Source: Thuidium tamariscinum
Lineage: Eukaryota > Streptophyta > Bryopsida > Hypnales > Thuidiaceae
Reading direction: 5' to 3'
Length of the DNA: 64,000 bases
NCBI GenBank assembly: GCA_947034885.2
Contig: OX344757.2
Location: 22,562,001 to 22,626,000, forward strand
A program made the position numbers and the translations under genes. Within the stretch, counting starts at the first letter, position 1; each line of letters starts with the position of its first letter. Of the stretch, positions 32,523-43,823 are shown piece by piece. The notes under the pieces are model-generated. The model saw nothing but the letters and a program-made list of their open reading frames with translations, was not told the DNA's origin and did no database searches.

Positions 32523-33914
32523 ATGGATGCCAAGAAGAAGAAGGTGAAGGCCAAAGGAAAAAAACAAAGAAGGCAACGCCACATCCTTCTTGATCCTAAT
32601 GCGATGGCTTATCCAGGTTGGGATAGAATTCAAGGTGATTGGACCGCGACCACTTGTAAGGGATTCATTCAATGGTGCCACATCGACAAGCTTTTCCATC
32701 ATTATCGGCACAAGATTCATGTGCAATCGAATGTGGCAAATCTTCATTCATGCACTCATGACACATTTGTGCAACGATGTATTGAAGTTTATCGGTACTT
32801 GCACAACACACAGACCGTGCCGAGAAATGAAGTTCAATTGTACCTGTGTGAGATGGTGTATGCGGAGGTCATCCTCGGAAGAACGGTGGATTGGAGGACC
32901 ATCAAGGGATCGAAGATGGCCACCATTCCAACAACCAAAGACATTCCTAGAGCGGGTCCCTCCCCCAATCCAAGAGCAGGGCTAGGAAAAAATCTTTTCA
33001 TCAAGAATGTAGTGCCTAATGATGAGTATCAGTGGTCACATCACGCGAGTTCGGATGAAGAGAATGAACCATTGAATGAATTATTGGATATGGCCAAGAT
33101 GGAAGAGCCACCTACAAAATTGGAAGAAGTGGTGGCGCCTCTTCAAATGCCATTGCTTGATGTGGAACAAATGTCGGGCATTGAAGAAAAGCTTGAAGAT
33201 GTAGATTATGAAGACCTGAAAGAGATTCACAAAGATCATCTCGAGCTACTTCTTCAAGACTTGGAAGAGAAGCAGAAAGAGTTAAAGACTCTACAGGACG
33301 AGGCTATGGAAGATTTGGATGATGGAGTTCCAACCCTTTTAGCCCAAATTGAAACTGCTCGAATCCAATTGTCAAAGCAACATGAGGAGATGAAGAACTT
33401 GGAAGCGTTTTATCTTAGCTTCTATGGTTCTCAAGATGGAGCTTCTAGTTCTAGGGTCGATAACCCAATTACAAAGGAAAGACTTGCAAAAGCCATGGAG
33501 GACTCCCAGAAAGAACATGATAATTGTGACCGTGAGAAAAGAGGTCTTGAAGAGGCACAATTGAGGTTGACACACCTTTGTGAGATCACAGACAAAGCCC
33601 CACTTGACCGTGTTGTTGACATGTACGGTTGGGGAGACTTTTGTACACAACATGAGATGACCCCCTTGGAAGTAGAGGAATTGAAGAAGAAATTAGCTGC
33701 TTCTCTTAAGGTGGAAAATGAGTTGCAAGAGACAGTGGATAAGCAAAAGACAGTCCTGGAGATGCAGAAAGCAACTAAGACAGCTTGGTTACGTGGAGAG
33801 TGGTGCAAACATGACATTCTATCCAAGCTCAAGAGTGAACAGAAGGTGGCTTGGTCCCAAATATTAGCTAAGAGGCAGAAGAGAGAAGAAAAGGGCAAAA
33901 AAAATGTTGAGTGA
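32523..33914 (+). CDS. Gene C: novel-domain coiled-coil protein
   Basis: Intronless, 463 codons, ATG at 32523, TGA at 33912-33914. It starts with a Lys-rich stretch (KKKKVKAKGKKQRRQR) likely to act as a nuclear signal. The domain shared with A, B and D spans about residues 18-145: a GWDRIQGDWTATT stretch, QWCHIDKLFHHYRH, NVANLHSC, QRCIEVYRYL, YAEVILGRTVDWRTIKG. The rest is a long acidic coiled coil (residues about 205-300 and 370-460). No RING is present. Same layout as gene B, with a QKTVLEMQ stretch near the end matching B. This copy shows no in-frame stop and is the best candidate in the window for a working member of the family. Function unknown. Confidence 0.85.
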   Translation: MDAKKKKVKAKGKKQRRQRHILLDPNAMAYPGWDRIQGDWTATTCKGFIQWCHIDKLFHHYRHKIHVQSNVANLHSCTHDTFVQRCIEVYRYLHNTQTVPRNEVQLYLCEMVYAEVILGRTVDWRTIKGSKMATIPTTKDIPRAGPSPNPRAGLGKNLFIKNVVPNDEYQWSHHASSDEENEPLNELLDMAKMEEPPTKLEEVVAPLQMPLLDVEQMSGIEEKLEDVDYEDLKEIHKDHLELLLQDLEEKQKELKTLQDEAMEDLDDGVPTLLAQIETARIQLSKQHEEMKNLEAFYLSFYGSQDGASSSRVDNPITKERLAKAMEDSQKEHDNCDREKRGLEEAQLRLTHLCEITDKAPLDRVVDMYGWGDFCTQHEMTPLEVEELKKKLAASLKVENELQETVDKQKTVLEMQKATKTAWLRGEWCKHDILSKLKSEQKVAWSQILAKRQKREEKGKKNVE

Positions 33915-34431
33915 CATGGTAGTTTTTGAGCATTTTGAGAACCACAACGTATTTTTGTAATTACATATGTCTATATTTGATACCTTTCGGTTTATACATT
34001 GTTGATGTTGTGATGAATTGTTTAACTCCTAGTTTTCAAATTTGCTAAAGGCATGATTGATTGCAAGTAATTGGTGAGCAATTTTCAAAAATTCATTGCA
34101 TGGATATGTAGGAGATAGGAATTATTGCTATGCACAACATTGGCTTAGAATTGCATCTCCAAGAATGCTTTGGAATACATGTGTTAACATTTGTATATTG
34201 GGATAATTCCATATTAATTTCCGTATCAAAGTTTTTTCTCTAATACAATCACTTTTTGCACATCACATGGTGATTTGTTTGTAAATTTTAATGTGATGGT
34301 CTTATTACATAGAAAAAATGAATTTAACAAATGTAAACATCCATCTCTTCAAAGTTTGGTTATATGTGACACTCTCACAGTATTCATTGACATGTCAATG
34401 ATCCTATTATTGTTCTTGAATGGGATGTCTA
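33915..34431. other. 3' flank of gene C
   Basis: AT-rich, no supported gene; presumably holds the 3' UTR and polyadenylation site. Confidence 0.5.
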
Positions 34432-35361
34432 TTAACCCCCAAAGGACTGAGGCATTTAGTGGCTTGAAACCACTCAAAATTGCCATGTTTGCTACTTCCT
34501 CCCAAGAAAACAATTTAAAAAAAATTAGAATCTAACTATAGGATCTTGTAAATTACTTGTCTGAGATCATGTGGTAAAAAGTTCATGAAGTTTGACTGCA
34601 CAAATTGGAAGATATTAGCATTCAAAATTGTCCAAATAAGTTTTTTTGAACTCTACTTACAATTTCAGATGACTTTGATTGCCATTTGTACAATTTTTTT
34701 GCAATATGGAGTGTGAAGTTGAAATTTTTTATATTGAACATTTGAGTTGAGGATTAGGGAAATTTTTTAAAAAGAAAAAATACTTGATTTTTATTCATTA
34801 AAAAATTGTGAAGCAAAAGTAGGTCCAAGATTGAATAAAACAATAAGTGCTTAATAACTTTAAGATGTAATTGGAAAACTATGATCTCAACGGTGAGCTT
34901 GTTCTTGCAAACATCGTGAACTGAATCAAAAATTAAAATTAGGAAAATTTGGGAAATTGTATTCAAAAATACATTCTATAAGTTATTTTGTGAAGAAGGT
35001 GCTTAGATTGCCCGAAATACAAGATTGTCCACAAGACCATAAATTTCTCATTATTAGTCCAAATTAAATCAACCAAAGCTTCAAATGTAGAAAAACAATA
35101 TAATCTTAGAGAGAAAAAATTAAAAATTAAAAACAATATTTATTGTGTTTTTTTTGGGCTTAGTGAACTGTTGTTTGGACTTGGAATGGCATAAGTTTTG
35201 CTTCGAAGCACCAATTGAAATAAAGATTATATTTTTAGAAAGCTAATCTGATTTCCTATCTTCAAAAGAAGTTTAAGAAAATCATAGCAAAAATCAAGTC
35301 ACAAAAGCCTGCCCAAAATTCCAAGGGTCCCCCGAGGGGACTTTAGTCCTTTAGGGGTTAA
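34432..35361. mobile_element. TTAA-flanked (piggyBac-like) non-autonomous element
   Basis: Left end TTAACCCCCAAAGGACTGAG. The right end in reverse complement is TTAACCCCTAAAGGACT, then GTCCCCTCGGGGGAC. 930 bases. Same family as 30914-31848 but in the opposite orientation. No coding capacity. Confidence 0.85.
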
Positions 35362-38300
35362 TACAAAAGGTGATAGTGTGGATGTTCCTTAGTCCTTACA
35401 TACAATATGTAGCCTTGCAAATGAATTACAATTAATAATCACATATTCAAAATTTTTGATTGAAGGCCATAGGAATTAAATGAAATAAAATCATATGATA
35501 TGATTTTTTTTAAACTTTGATTTAGTTAGATACTTAGATTGATTGGGTTTTTCACCAAGCATTGAGTGTTAGAAATGCAAGGTCAGGAAGACTTTTTTTC
35601 CTGTGTAATGTAACAATCTTTGAATGCCTTTATAATAGGATGAACGTTGGATTTTTTTGATCAACTTATATTTAACCTTATAAATGCTAAAATATTAATG
35701 AAAAATATGAAATGTGATATATTGTTACTTATAAAATACAGACTATCATTCTAATTGATCGACTTTGCATTGAATAGCATGAATCATTTGTTTTTCAATT
35801 GATTACTATTATATTCATCATATACAGACTACATGGCCACAAAGGGTTTAGAGGCCCTTGTAGAATAAAAAATAGGACATTTAAAAGTTTCTAATACTTC
35901 TTGAATATGAAATGTCCAAGCTACAAAAATCCAATGTTTGTCAAACTTTGAAGTTGAACAAAACCTAACGAAGTTGCTATTTTCAATACATTATATTTCA
36001 GAAAATTTCTTTTTGAAGTCAACTTTTAGCTTCAATTAAATAAATTTGGAAAAGATTGATTATGATTTTTCTATTCAAGATACCTTACAAGGGGGTCCAC
36101 TGCAATCATGGTCTTTTACAATGTTTAGAGCTATTGGACATGAGTTATCAATAAAATACAGACATACAATACATCGTGTAGGAAAAATCCTATTAGAAAT
36201 CGATTTGAGAATACAGAAGAATACATTCCTAAGAAACAAAAATAGATTAGAATGATGTATGTAGGGCCTCTGCACTGCATTTATTTTGGCAACCAATTTG
36301 AGATTTGAGATTTCACATTTGAAAAGAGAATTAGAACCCTTCAAATTGTTTTTGCTACTTTTATAAAATCAAATATTATAATCTTTTAATCCATAAGTGA
36401 TATTGTTTTTCCGAAGTTCTCTGTAACATGTGTGCTTTAAATTTATTTGGTTATATCTTCCAAAAAATGGATAAATTATATCGATTTGTTTACTACTCAT
36501 TATAGTTTTTAAATCTTTGTAGATGTTGAACAAAAGATTTCATTAGGAATTCAAGGATTTTTTTACCCACTTGGGAGCTAATCAAATATTTTTGAAGCAA
36601 TGAATGCCAAAGCTAAAAAAATGTGGTGTTTCAAAAAATTGGAGGAATAATCTAACCTTATAATATTTCTTTTTTTAGAATTTAGAATTTTCAAATATTT
36701 ATTTTTCCAAATTCACTTGAAGCATAAAAAATTTTGATATTAGAAATGATAGATTGTGATTTTTCATTGAACATTCTTTGTAAATGTGTCATTGCTTTCT
36801 TCACTTTCTAGTTTCTATAGGTACCTTTGTGGAAATGTGGGGCTCTATTGAATGAGCGTGAAATACACAATACTTTTGGAAAAAAAACCAAATTATGTTA
36901 GCTTATTTGAAAATCCAAATTTTGTTAGAATAATAAAATCTACAAATGTAAAATTTGTACATGGAAATAGATAGTAGATGACTACATGTAGAGGTTCTCC
37001 AAATAAAAAAGATAAAATTGCTTATGATTAGTAGTACCTCGATAACGTGTCCATGTAACAATTGTATTATGAAATTTCATTTACATCTCATCTATTAAAA
37101 AATTCATTCATTCATTCATTATCAATAAAAAAAGAAAAGCCAAATAATGAATGTGGAGCCTTTTAGGAAAAGGTGACTCTAAATTGTAAAGAAATTGAAT
37201 GTCAATTTCAAAATTGGAGAAGAATTCCAATAATGGAGAACACATATAGTTGCTTGTTGATTTGATGTCATTGATGACCAATGTACCAAAGAAAAAATTG
37301 TATTGTACATGATACAATAGTGTAATAATTGTTTCTATCTCCAAAGTGTTTGTATAGGACAATTGTTTTTTGTACAGTGATGAATTATAGATCAATTTAA
37401 TAATACAAAATAGACTAGAAGATAGTAAATTCATTTATATTCTTAAATAGTTCTAAGCAAGTATTAAATGAGACACATGTGTTTAAATATCCAATTATTA
37501 AATATTTAAAACAATACATCACTTGAACTTTATCCTCAAATTTGAAGAAGTCGTAACAAATCTATCACTTCTGTAGCTGGATTGACCCTTAATGAAATAA
37601 GAAATAATTTGTTTTGTATGAGATTGTTGGAAATTCGTTTAAATAAATTGTAGAGTGTATTTTGAGAATTTTGGAATTGATTGATGTTAGGCATGTTAGG
37701 CACTTTAACCCCAAAATTTTGGAGACTAAATTCTTAGATTTCTCAAGTAAAAAGAAGATTCAAAGAGTTTGACAGGCTTTTGGAATTTTAACACCTCCAC
37801 AATAAAACATTATAATCTTTCAATCAATAAGTGATATTGTTGTGTTTTATTTTTCTAAGTAATGTTTAACATATCTTGTTTGAATTGTTATTGTAACATT
37901 GAACAAGAGGTTGATAACTTATAAAAATGTTCATTTTTCCTTCAATTTAGAACAAATTCCAAGAAGATTAAAAAAAGTCTTGGTCATGTATGGTTAACCC
38001 CTATAAGACAAGGGTACACTAATTTGGAGTTTCCAAAATCTTGAAGTTAAATAAAACCTAACCAAGTTGCTATTTTTACTAGACTACATTTTGGGAGAAA
38101 GTTTTTGAAGTATGCTTTAAGCTTATATTGAAAATAATAGACTATAATTTTTCTATCTAAGATATTCAACTAGGGTATCCATCGAAATGATACTTGCATA
38201 TCCTAGATCTTGGATATAAAATTACATTCGAAATTCATTTGAAAGAATAGTCCAATACATTTTATTGAGCCAAAAATTGATTGGGTTATACAGTTTAGGT

Positions 38301-38600
38301 TATTCTAGTTAATTTTTTTTCCTCAAAATTTTTTAAGATTTGACTTGGGAAAAGATGATTAGAAGACTTGAACTCACTTTTACAATTTTTACACCCTCAT
38401 GAGCAAACATTATAATCTTTCAATCCAAAAGTGATGATGATGTGTTGGATTTTTCTAATTGATGTCTAGTATGTCTAATTTGAATTTGTACAATTACATT
38501 TCTCAAGAAATTGATGAAGCTCATAATGAAGTAGTCTTTTTGTTGACTTTAGCAGAAATTCCAAACAGGTCCAAGGGCCTGACGCGGAAACCCTGGAAAC
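35362..38600. other. AT-rich intergenic region without genes
   Basis: About 3.2 kb without a supported ORF. It contains diverged relatives of the second TTAA family (about 35880-36300 and 37994-38450, the latter starting TTAACCCCTATAAG). Confidence 0.55.
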
Positions 38601-38609
38601 CCTCCAACT

Positions 38610-38935
38610 CGGATTTGGCATGCGCGGTCGCCCTACCTCTGGACCCGCGTTCGCCATGCTTGCGGACCCGCGGTCGCCCTCCAGACCCGAGGTCGCCTTA
38701 CCTTTGGACCCGCTGTCGCCCTCCAGACCCGAGGTCGCCTTCCCTTTGTACCCGCTGTCGCCCTCCAGACCCGAGGTCGCCTTCCCTTTGTACCCGCTGT
38801 CGCCCCCCTAAACGCGCGGTCGCCTCACCAGTGGACCCGCGGTCGCTAAATTAGCCGCGGTCGCCCCTCCAAATTCTAGAGTTTGCCCCTTCACCCGCAG
38901 TCTCGTGTGGGGCGACCGCGGGTAAATGGAATGAG
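38610..38935 (+). repeat. GC-rich GCGGTCGCC array upstream of the hAT gene
   Basis: Sense-strand copies of GCGCGGTCGCC, CCCGCGGTCGCC, CCCGAGGTCGCC and CCCGCTGTCGCC. A unit of about 50 bases (TTTGTACCCGCTGTCGCC, CTCCAGACCCGAGGTCGCC) is repeated three times at 38700-38805. One inverted copy (GGGGCGACCGCGGGT) closes the array at about 38919. Confidence 0.9.
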
Positions 38936-38939
38936 GCAC

Positions 38940-38946
38940 TATATAT
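38940..38946 (+). promoter_or_regulatory. TATA box of the hAT transposase gene
   Basis: TATATAT directly after the last (inverted) array motif, about 230 bases before the ATG at 39172. A 123-codon upstream ORF starting at 39026 overlaps the main start in another frame, so a 5' UTR intron or poor translation is possible. Confidence 0.5.
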
Positions 38947-39171
38947 GTTGGGGGAAGCAATAGTTTCTCATCTTGCTCTGGTGATTAGACTCTTGACTTG
39001 AACCTTCGAAAGAAGCTTCCTGCGGATGTTTGGATTCAACGGAGGACAACTACCTTGCTTTGAGAGGTTTTTAAAATCACTCAAAGTGGGTAGCTTTGTC
39101 ATTACATCTTTTACACTATTTACTTTATTGATCCAGTGTTGTGGTGCCAAGATCACTTTTAGATTTTCACT

Positions 39172-41664
39172 ATGGTTGGCCCTGGTGGGGGGCAGGGAGC
39201 AAGCGATACACGGAGGGCCACAAAAGATTGGGATCCTTGGCTCATACCATGTACACTTGACGATAATTCGAATTATCCTCGAAAATGTGTATTTTGTGGA
39301 TGGAGCAAAGTATTTGTACGGAAGAGGGCATTTAGTCACTTTGGATATGGCGGATCGACAACATCAGAGCGTTGTCCTAAAATCCCTAGGACTGTGAAGA
39401 ACAAGTTTTTAACATGTGGTGGGGCGGTTCCTAAAGCCATGAGCTTTGAAGAAATGTATGAGGCACCATTAGTTGGTGCCCCAAGCAATGTTGAGGGTGA
39501 ATCCATCATTCAAGAACTAGAGCACATAGAAGTGGGAGGCCGTGGGGATCCTATTGGCTTGAACGAAAGTCAGACTATCGGCCCTGACTCAGTGGATTCT
39601 ACTCCAGCTATGGTCGAGAGAACAAGGAGTGGCCCTTCAACTTCTCGTCAAAGAAGTATGGATGAATCATTACAAGTGGGCCTCAGGCAGAAGTTGGATA
39701 GGGTGTGGTCCTCTTTCTTTTACGAGGCTAACATTGCGTTCAACGTTGTGCGACACCCTGCCTTCATCAAGGCTGTGAAAGAAACTGCAGCGGCTGGATT
39801 CTTGTATCACCCACCCGCAATGAACGCAATCCGCACAAAAATGATTGATGTGAAGAAGGCAGCGGTGAAGAAAGTAGTCACTGAGCGGACAAAACATTCT
39901 ATTGCCCAATATGGTGCAACTATTTGTACAGATGGATGGTCAGATACCAATAGACGTCCATTGATGAATATGATGCTTGTTTGTCCAACCGGGGATACTT
40001 TTTTGGGATCAGTGGACAGTACGGGGCATAAAAAGGACCTAGGGTATACGGTTGAGATGTTGACAAAATACATAGAAGAGGTCGGTCCAGCCAACATTGT
40101 CCAAATGTGCACAGATAATGCCCCAGTAATGACGGGAGCTATGACAAGCTTGGAAGAGAAGTACCCTCACATGTATAAACAAGGATGTGCAGCTCACATT
40201 CTAGATTTACTTTTGGAGGATTGGGGAAAGGATCAAAGAGTGAAGGATTTGGTCAAGGACTGTAGGGAAATGGTAAAGTTTGTTCGAAAATACCACTTCA
40301 CACTAGCTCTTTTTCGGAAATGGTCACCGAAGAAGGTATTGAGACTTCCAGGAGCAACACGCTTCGCTACCAATTTTCTCATGATAGACCGATTAGTGGA
40401 ATGCAAGCAAGCTTTGCACATGGTGATCGCAGACGAGGGGTATATGGCATTTGAGTTCAGTTTGAATGTCAGACAAAATGGACGTATGATGATGCGTAGA
40501 GCAAAAGATGTTCGACTGAACATTCATTCGGAAGGATTTTGGATAAGATGCGAGAATTTCTTGCACATGGTAGAGCCCGTGCTCATTGCTCTACGGCACT
40601 TCGATGGAAAAATCCCGGCAATGCCAAAAGCTTGGATAATCATGAAAGACTTGAAAAAGCATGTATATTCTCTTAGGGAGCCTCCTTTTCTTTTGACACC
40701 GGACGTTGCAACACGCTACGAGAAGAAGTTTGATGCTCGTTGGAAGTTAATGCTAACAGACCTCCACTATGCTGGTGCCCTATTGAATCCATTTTTGGTG
40801 GATGTAGCAGACATTCAAGATGATGGCAGTGCCAAGCGAGCTTTAAATCGAGTCATTCGAAAATTGGCCCCTACATTAGGAGTGTCAGTGGTGGAGGCAA
40901 TGCAAGAGTTGACGCAATTTGAAGAAAAGATAGGTCCATTCGACCCTTTAGAAGAGGCTCCTGATATTACTCAATGCAACTTATTGCCTCATCAATGGTG
41001 GAATCGAGTAGGTGGTAATGCTCTTCCGAAGATTGCAAAGAGAATTCTAGGCTTGACGTGCTCAACATCTTCATGCGAAAGGAATTGGAGCATGTATTCG
41101 TTTGTGCACAGCAAAGTGCGGAACCGCCTAACCACATCCAAGGCAGAAGATTTGGTCTATATCTACACCAACAGTAAATTGGAACGTGAAAAACGTGGAC
41201 ACAACCCTGCCCTCTTTTATGAGAAGTATCTTGATGGAGGAGATAGTGAGGAAGAGGACGACGAGCCATTGCATTCTGCATCAGATGAAGAGATTGGTTT
41301 TGATTATTATGAAGCCAATGTAATCCGTAGAGAAGAAGAGGATCACTTGCGTAATAATCCTTGGAATGCAATGATCCCCCCACGACCGAGTTCGCCTGAA
41401 TACCCTACTCGAGAAACATATGCGGGTGGCAATGATCGGAACAATTCCATTGATGAAGAACTTTTTCGTTCTCCAGAGGCTGACCGTGCCCATGTGTGGA
41501 ATGGAGTGTGGTCACCAAATGCACCATCAAATGTGGGGGAAATTCCTGTTGATAACAACGAAAACGTGGCTCATCCAATGCCACCATCACATTCTCAAGA
41601 GAGATCTCCAGTACCAACACGTATTCCTTTGAGTGATTCAAGGAATCCTTTGAATGTTGGATAA
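39172..41664 (+). CDS. hAT-superfamily transposase (BED zinc finger, DUF659, dimerisation domain)
   Basis: 830-codon open frame. Residues about 38-80: a BED-like zinc finger (CVFCGW, then SHFGYGGSTTSERCPKIP). Residues about 250-350: the DUF659/catalytic region with CTDGWSDTNRRPLMNMM (first Asp) and MCTDNAPVMTGAM (second Asp), then QGCAAHILDLLLEDW. Residues about 605-665: the hAT dimerisation region, QWWNRVGG, LGLTCSTSSCERNWSMYSFV (catalytic Glu) and HSKVRNRL. All three acidic residues are present, so the core may be active. An acidic Pro/Ser tail follows to TAA at 41662-41664; the frame then continues, so the stop may be premature. No terminal inverted repeats were found around it; instead it has the same GC array promoter as the A-C and K1 genes, which may mean domestication. 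Confidence 0.85.
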   Translation: MVGPGGGQGASDTRRATKDWDPWLIPCTLDDNSNYPRKCVFCGWSKVFVRKRAFSHFGYGGSTTSERCPKIPRTVKNKFLTCGGAVPKAMSFEEMYEAPLVGAPSNVEGESIIQELEHIEVGGRGDPIGLNESQTIGPDSVDSTPAMVERTRSGPSTSRQRSMDESLQVGLRQKLDRVWSSFFYEANIAFNVVRHPAFIKAVKETAAAGFLYHPPAMNAIRTKMIDVKKAAVKKVVTERTKHSIAQYGATICTDGWSDTNRRPLMNMMLVCPTGDTFLGSVDSTGHKKDLGYTVEMLTKYIEEVGPANIVQMCTDNAPVMTGAMTSLEEKYPHMYKQGCAAHILDLLLEDWGKDQRVKDLVKDCREMVKFVRKYHFTLALFRKWSPKKVLRLPGATRFATNFLMIDRLVECKQALHMVIADEGYMAFEFSLNVRQNGRMMMRRAKDVRLNIHSEGFWIRCENFLHMVEPVLIALRHFDGKIPAMPKAWIIMKDLKKHVYSLREPPFLLTPDVATRYEKKFDARWKLMLTDLHYAGALLNPFLVDVADIQDDGSAKRALNRVIRKLAPTLGVSVVEAMQELTQFEEKIGPFDPLEEAPDITQCNLLPHQWWNRVGGNALPKIAKRILGLTCSTSSCERNWSMYSFVHSKVRNRLTTSKAEDLVYIYTNSKLEREKRGHNPALFYEKYLDGGDSEEEDDEPLHSASDEEIGFDYYEANVIRREEEDHLRNNPWNAMIPPRPSSPEYPTRETYAGGNDRNNSIDEELFRSPEADRAHVWNGVWSPNAPSNVGEIPVDNNENVAHPMPPSHSQERSPVPTRIPLSDSRNPLNVG

Positions 41665-41925
41665 GCTAGCGTGGGAAGTGAACAAGAAGAAGAAGAAGCT
41701 CCCGTCCAACAGGGAGATGTCACGGGGATTCCAATTTCCAGAACGATGAATCCATCAACCACCCAAACTACAACAGCTTTGGAATATGATTCAGATGCGC
41801 CATTGAACAGTGTCATATATCGCAATCCTCGCAGGAACTCAACTCCAGCTATAGTGAGAAGGTCGGTTCCAAGTCCTTCCAGAAGGGTGCCTCCAATACC
41901 ATCCACTACGGAAGAAGTGTCGTAG
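41665..41925 (+). CDS. hAT gene, in-frame continuation after TAA
   Basis: 86 further codons in the same frame (ASVGSEQEEEEAPVQQ to PSTTEEVS) with the same acidic, Ser/Pro-rich composition as the preceding tail, up to a TAG where the 1.9-kb insertion begins. Likely original coding sequence behind a premature stop. Confidence 0.5.
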   Translation, partial: ASVGSEQEEEEAPVQQGDVTGIPISRTMNPSTTQTTTALEYDSDAPLNSVIYRNPRRNSTPAIVRRSVPSPSRRVPPIPSTTEEVS

Positions 41926-43823
41926 CACAGGAAAGCACAATTCCTTCTCTAAGGCGTTAGAATGCACTAAATTAGCCTTAAAGTGACTCGTGTATCGTTC
42001 CCAAAGGATTTGGTCGAAAGTCGACGAAAGACCGGAATACTATAATGGTAGTCACAACAAAACCCAAGCAAAGACTAATCCGGTCCCGGTCTAAACACTT
42101 CCTGATTTTTACTTCTGGACCGGAACAGGATCACACTTCTGACTGCAGAGAGTTTCTTCTCCACTTATACCTACATGTTTAGATTTTTCTTACTACTCTT
42201 TCTAAATATGGGACCGGAGACTGGAAACTAAGATCTGGTCTGGTCCCTAAATAAGTGACCAAGTGTAGGTTTAACCTCTGTAACGAGAGGGATCTGCTTG
42301 TTTGGGCGTTCAGGAAGGAAGCTTACTCCTACCCTTCAAGTTTTAAAGTGTCAGAAGTTCCACTATAAAAATAAAAAGAAGAAAGATAACAAAATAAATC
42401 CTACCAGACCGGAATACTTCACAACTGGACCGGAACGGATCTGGTCCAGCAGGTCACGCAAGCACTCCTGTCTGCTCCTAACAATTACTACAACGACAGA
42501 TTACTGAGTTAGTCCTGCATCTTGGCAAAATAAGGGCGGTAGCTTGCATGAGAGAGCTATATCCTTCACTAGTCCTTCTTTCATCTACAGAGACCGGATC
42601 ACCTTTCAATTGGCATTTGGTCGGACGCTCCCGATCTCAAACCCAGATTCTACAAGTGTCTATCTCCAATGATTACTCCCCAGACCTGTTCCAAATTATA
42701 CTGAGAGATCCCACACAAATTTCCTATCAAAACCGAATTCACTTCAGGTCCAGAGACCGGATAAACTCAGAATCCGGGCGCACCTCCTCTCCACCCAAGG
42801 TTGCAATCCTAACTGTCCCAACAAGACTTTGACAGGGTCAAGTGTACACAGTCCACTTCAGAGTGAATCAGAAAAGGTCTGATTTGTATTTGCAACACAA
42901 AAACTTGGGAAAACAAGATATGGAATTACACACCGGATTCAACTACAACCCGGATTTAAATACTACACAACTCCAAGAATAACCTAAAAGTACAAGGGGA
43001 ATCAACATCAGCCCAAAGAATGCCACGTTACATTCCCTTACAACTTGGGCTCGTTGACTTCTGAAAATCCCACAAAAAGTGGATCTCAGATCCTATAAAT
43101 CTGGATTTGGTCCGGTCTAGGTGAATCCGGTCCAAGTGAATCCAGCTCAAAAGTAACTTGCTAACTATTTTCTACCTACTACCACTTTCAAATTCATCTG
43201 CTCCTAAAATTATTCTACCTACTCTAGTTGCTAATTACAACTACCTTTTTATCTATTTGGGGGGGGGGAAAACCCACATGCTTGGTGGACCCTTCTATAG
43301 CTGGTCGCTTTCTATTGATTGATACCTTGATTGCAGCTGCAGCCTTTTCCTTGGAATCTTTCTTTTCTCCTTAAATCGCTGAGGAAAAGTAACATCCGGT
43401 CCTGGGTCATGATCCGGGTTCCGGTCTCCTGTTCCGGTCCCGTTTGGTTCTAATCCGGATCTTGACCGGACTGTGCTTTCTCCCAAGGTTGGATGAGCTG
43501 ATGTATCACATCAGCTCATAGACTTTCCTCCCATTCTGTTTCTATCCCCGGACATACTCTTGAAGTCCCACCAAATCCTTAGTAATTTTTCTATAGGATC
43601 CTCCTTCAGTTTCCGGTCTCTGGTTTCGGTCTCCGGTTTCCGGTCTGATTGGGGAATATAAATTCTTAGCTTAACCAATTTATCTCTATAAGACTACTCT
43701 ACTTTCCACTCATCATTAATCTTAGTCATTCATCTAATTCTCTCTCAAAGAATCAGAAAAATTTGCTAAGATTGGATCTTTTGTTCCTAATTCTATCCTA
43801 AATAATAAAAACTTGTATTCTAG
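41926..43823. mobile_element. 1.9-kb non-coding insertion rich in ACCGGA/CCGGTC
   Basis: Composition and texture differ sharply from both sides: many copies of GACCGGAAC, GGTCCGGTC and TCCGGTCTC, no ORF of note. It starts near TCGTAGCACAGG, with GTGTATCGTTCCCAAAGG at about 41989, and ends near TTGTATTCTAG. Coding-like sequence lies on both sides, so it is probably a transposable element in, or forming, an intron: joining GT at about 41918 to G at 43824 would keep the frame (weak GTCGTA donor, good CTAG acceptor). Superfamily not identified. Confidence 0.5.

Noticed and set aside
39026..39397. 123-codon ORF overlapping the hAT start
   Set aside because: No domain; it overlaps the BED finger coding region in another frame. 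Kept only as a possible upstream ORF.
43295..43486. ORFs within the ACCGG-rich insertion
   Set aside because: Short, low-complexity and without conserved motifs.
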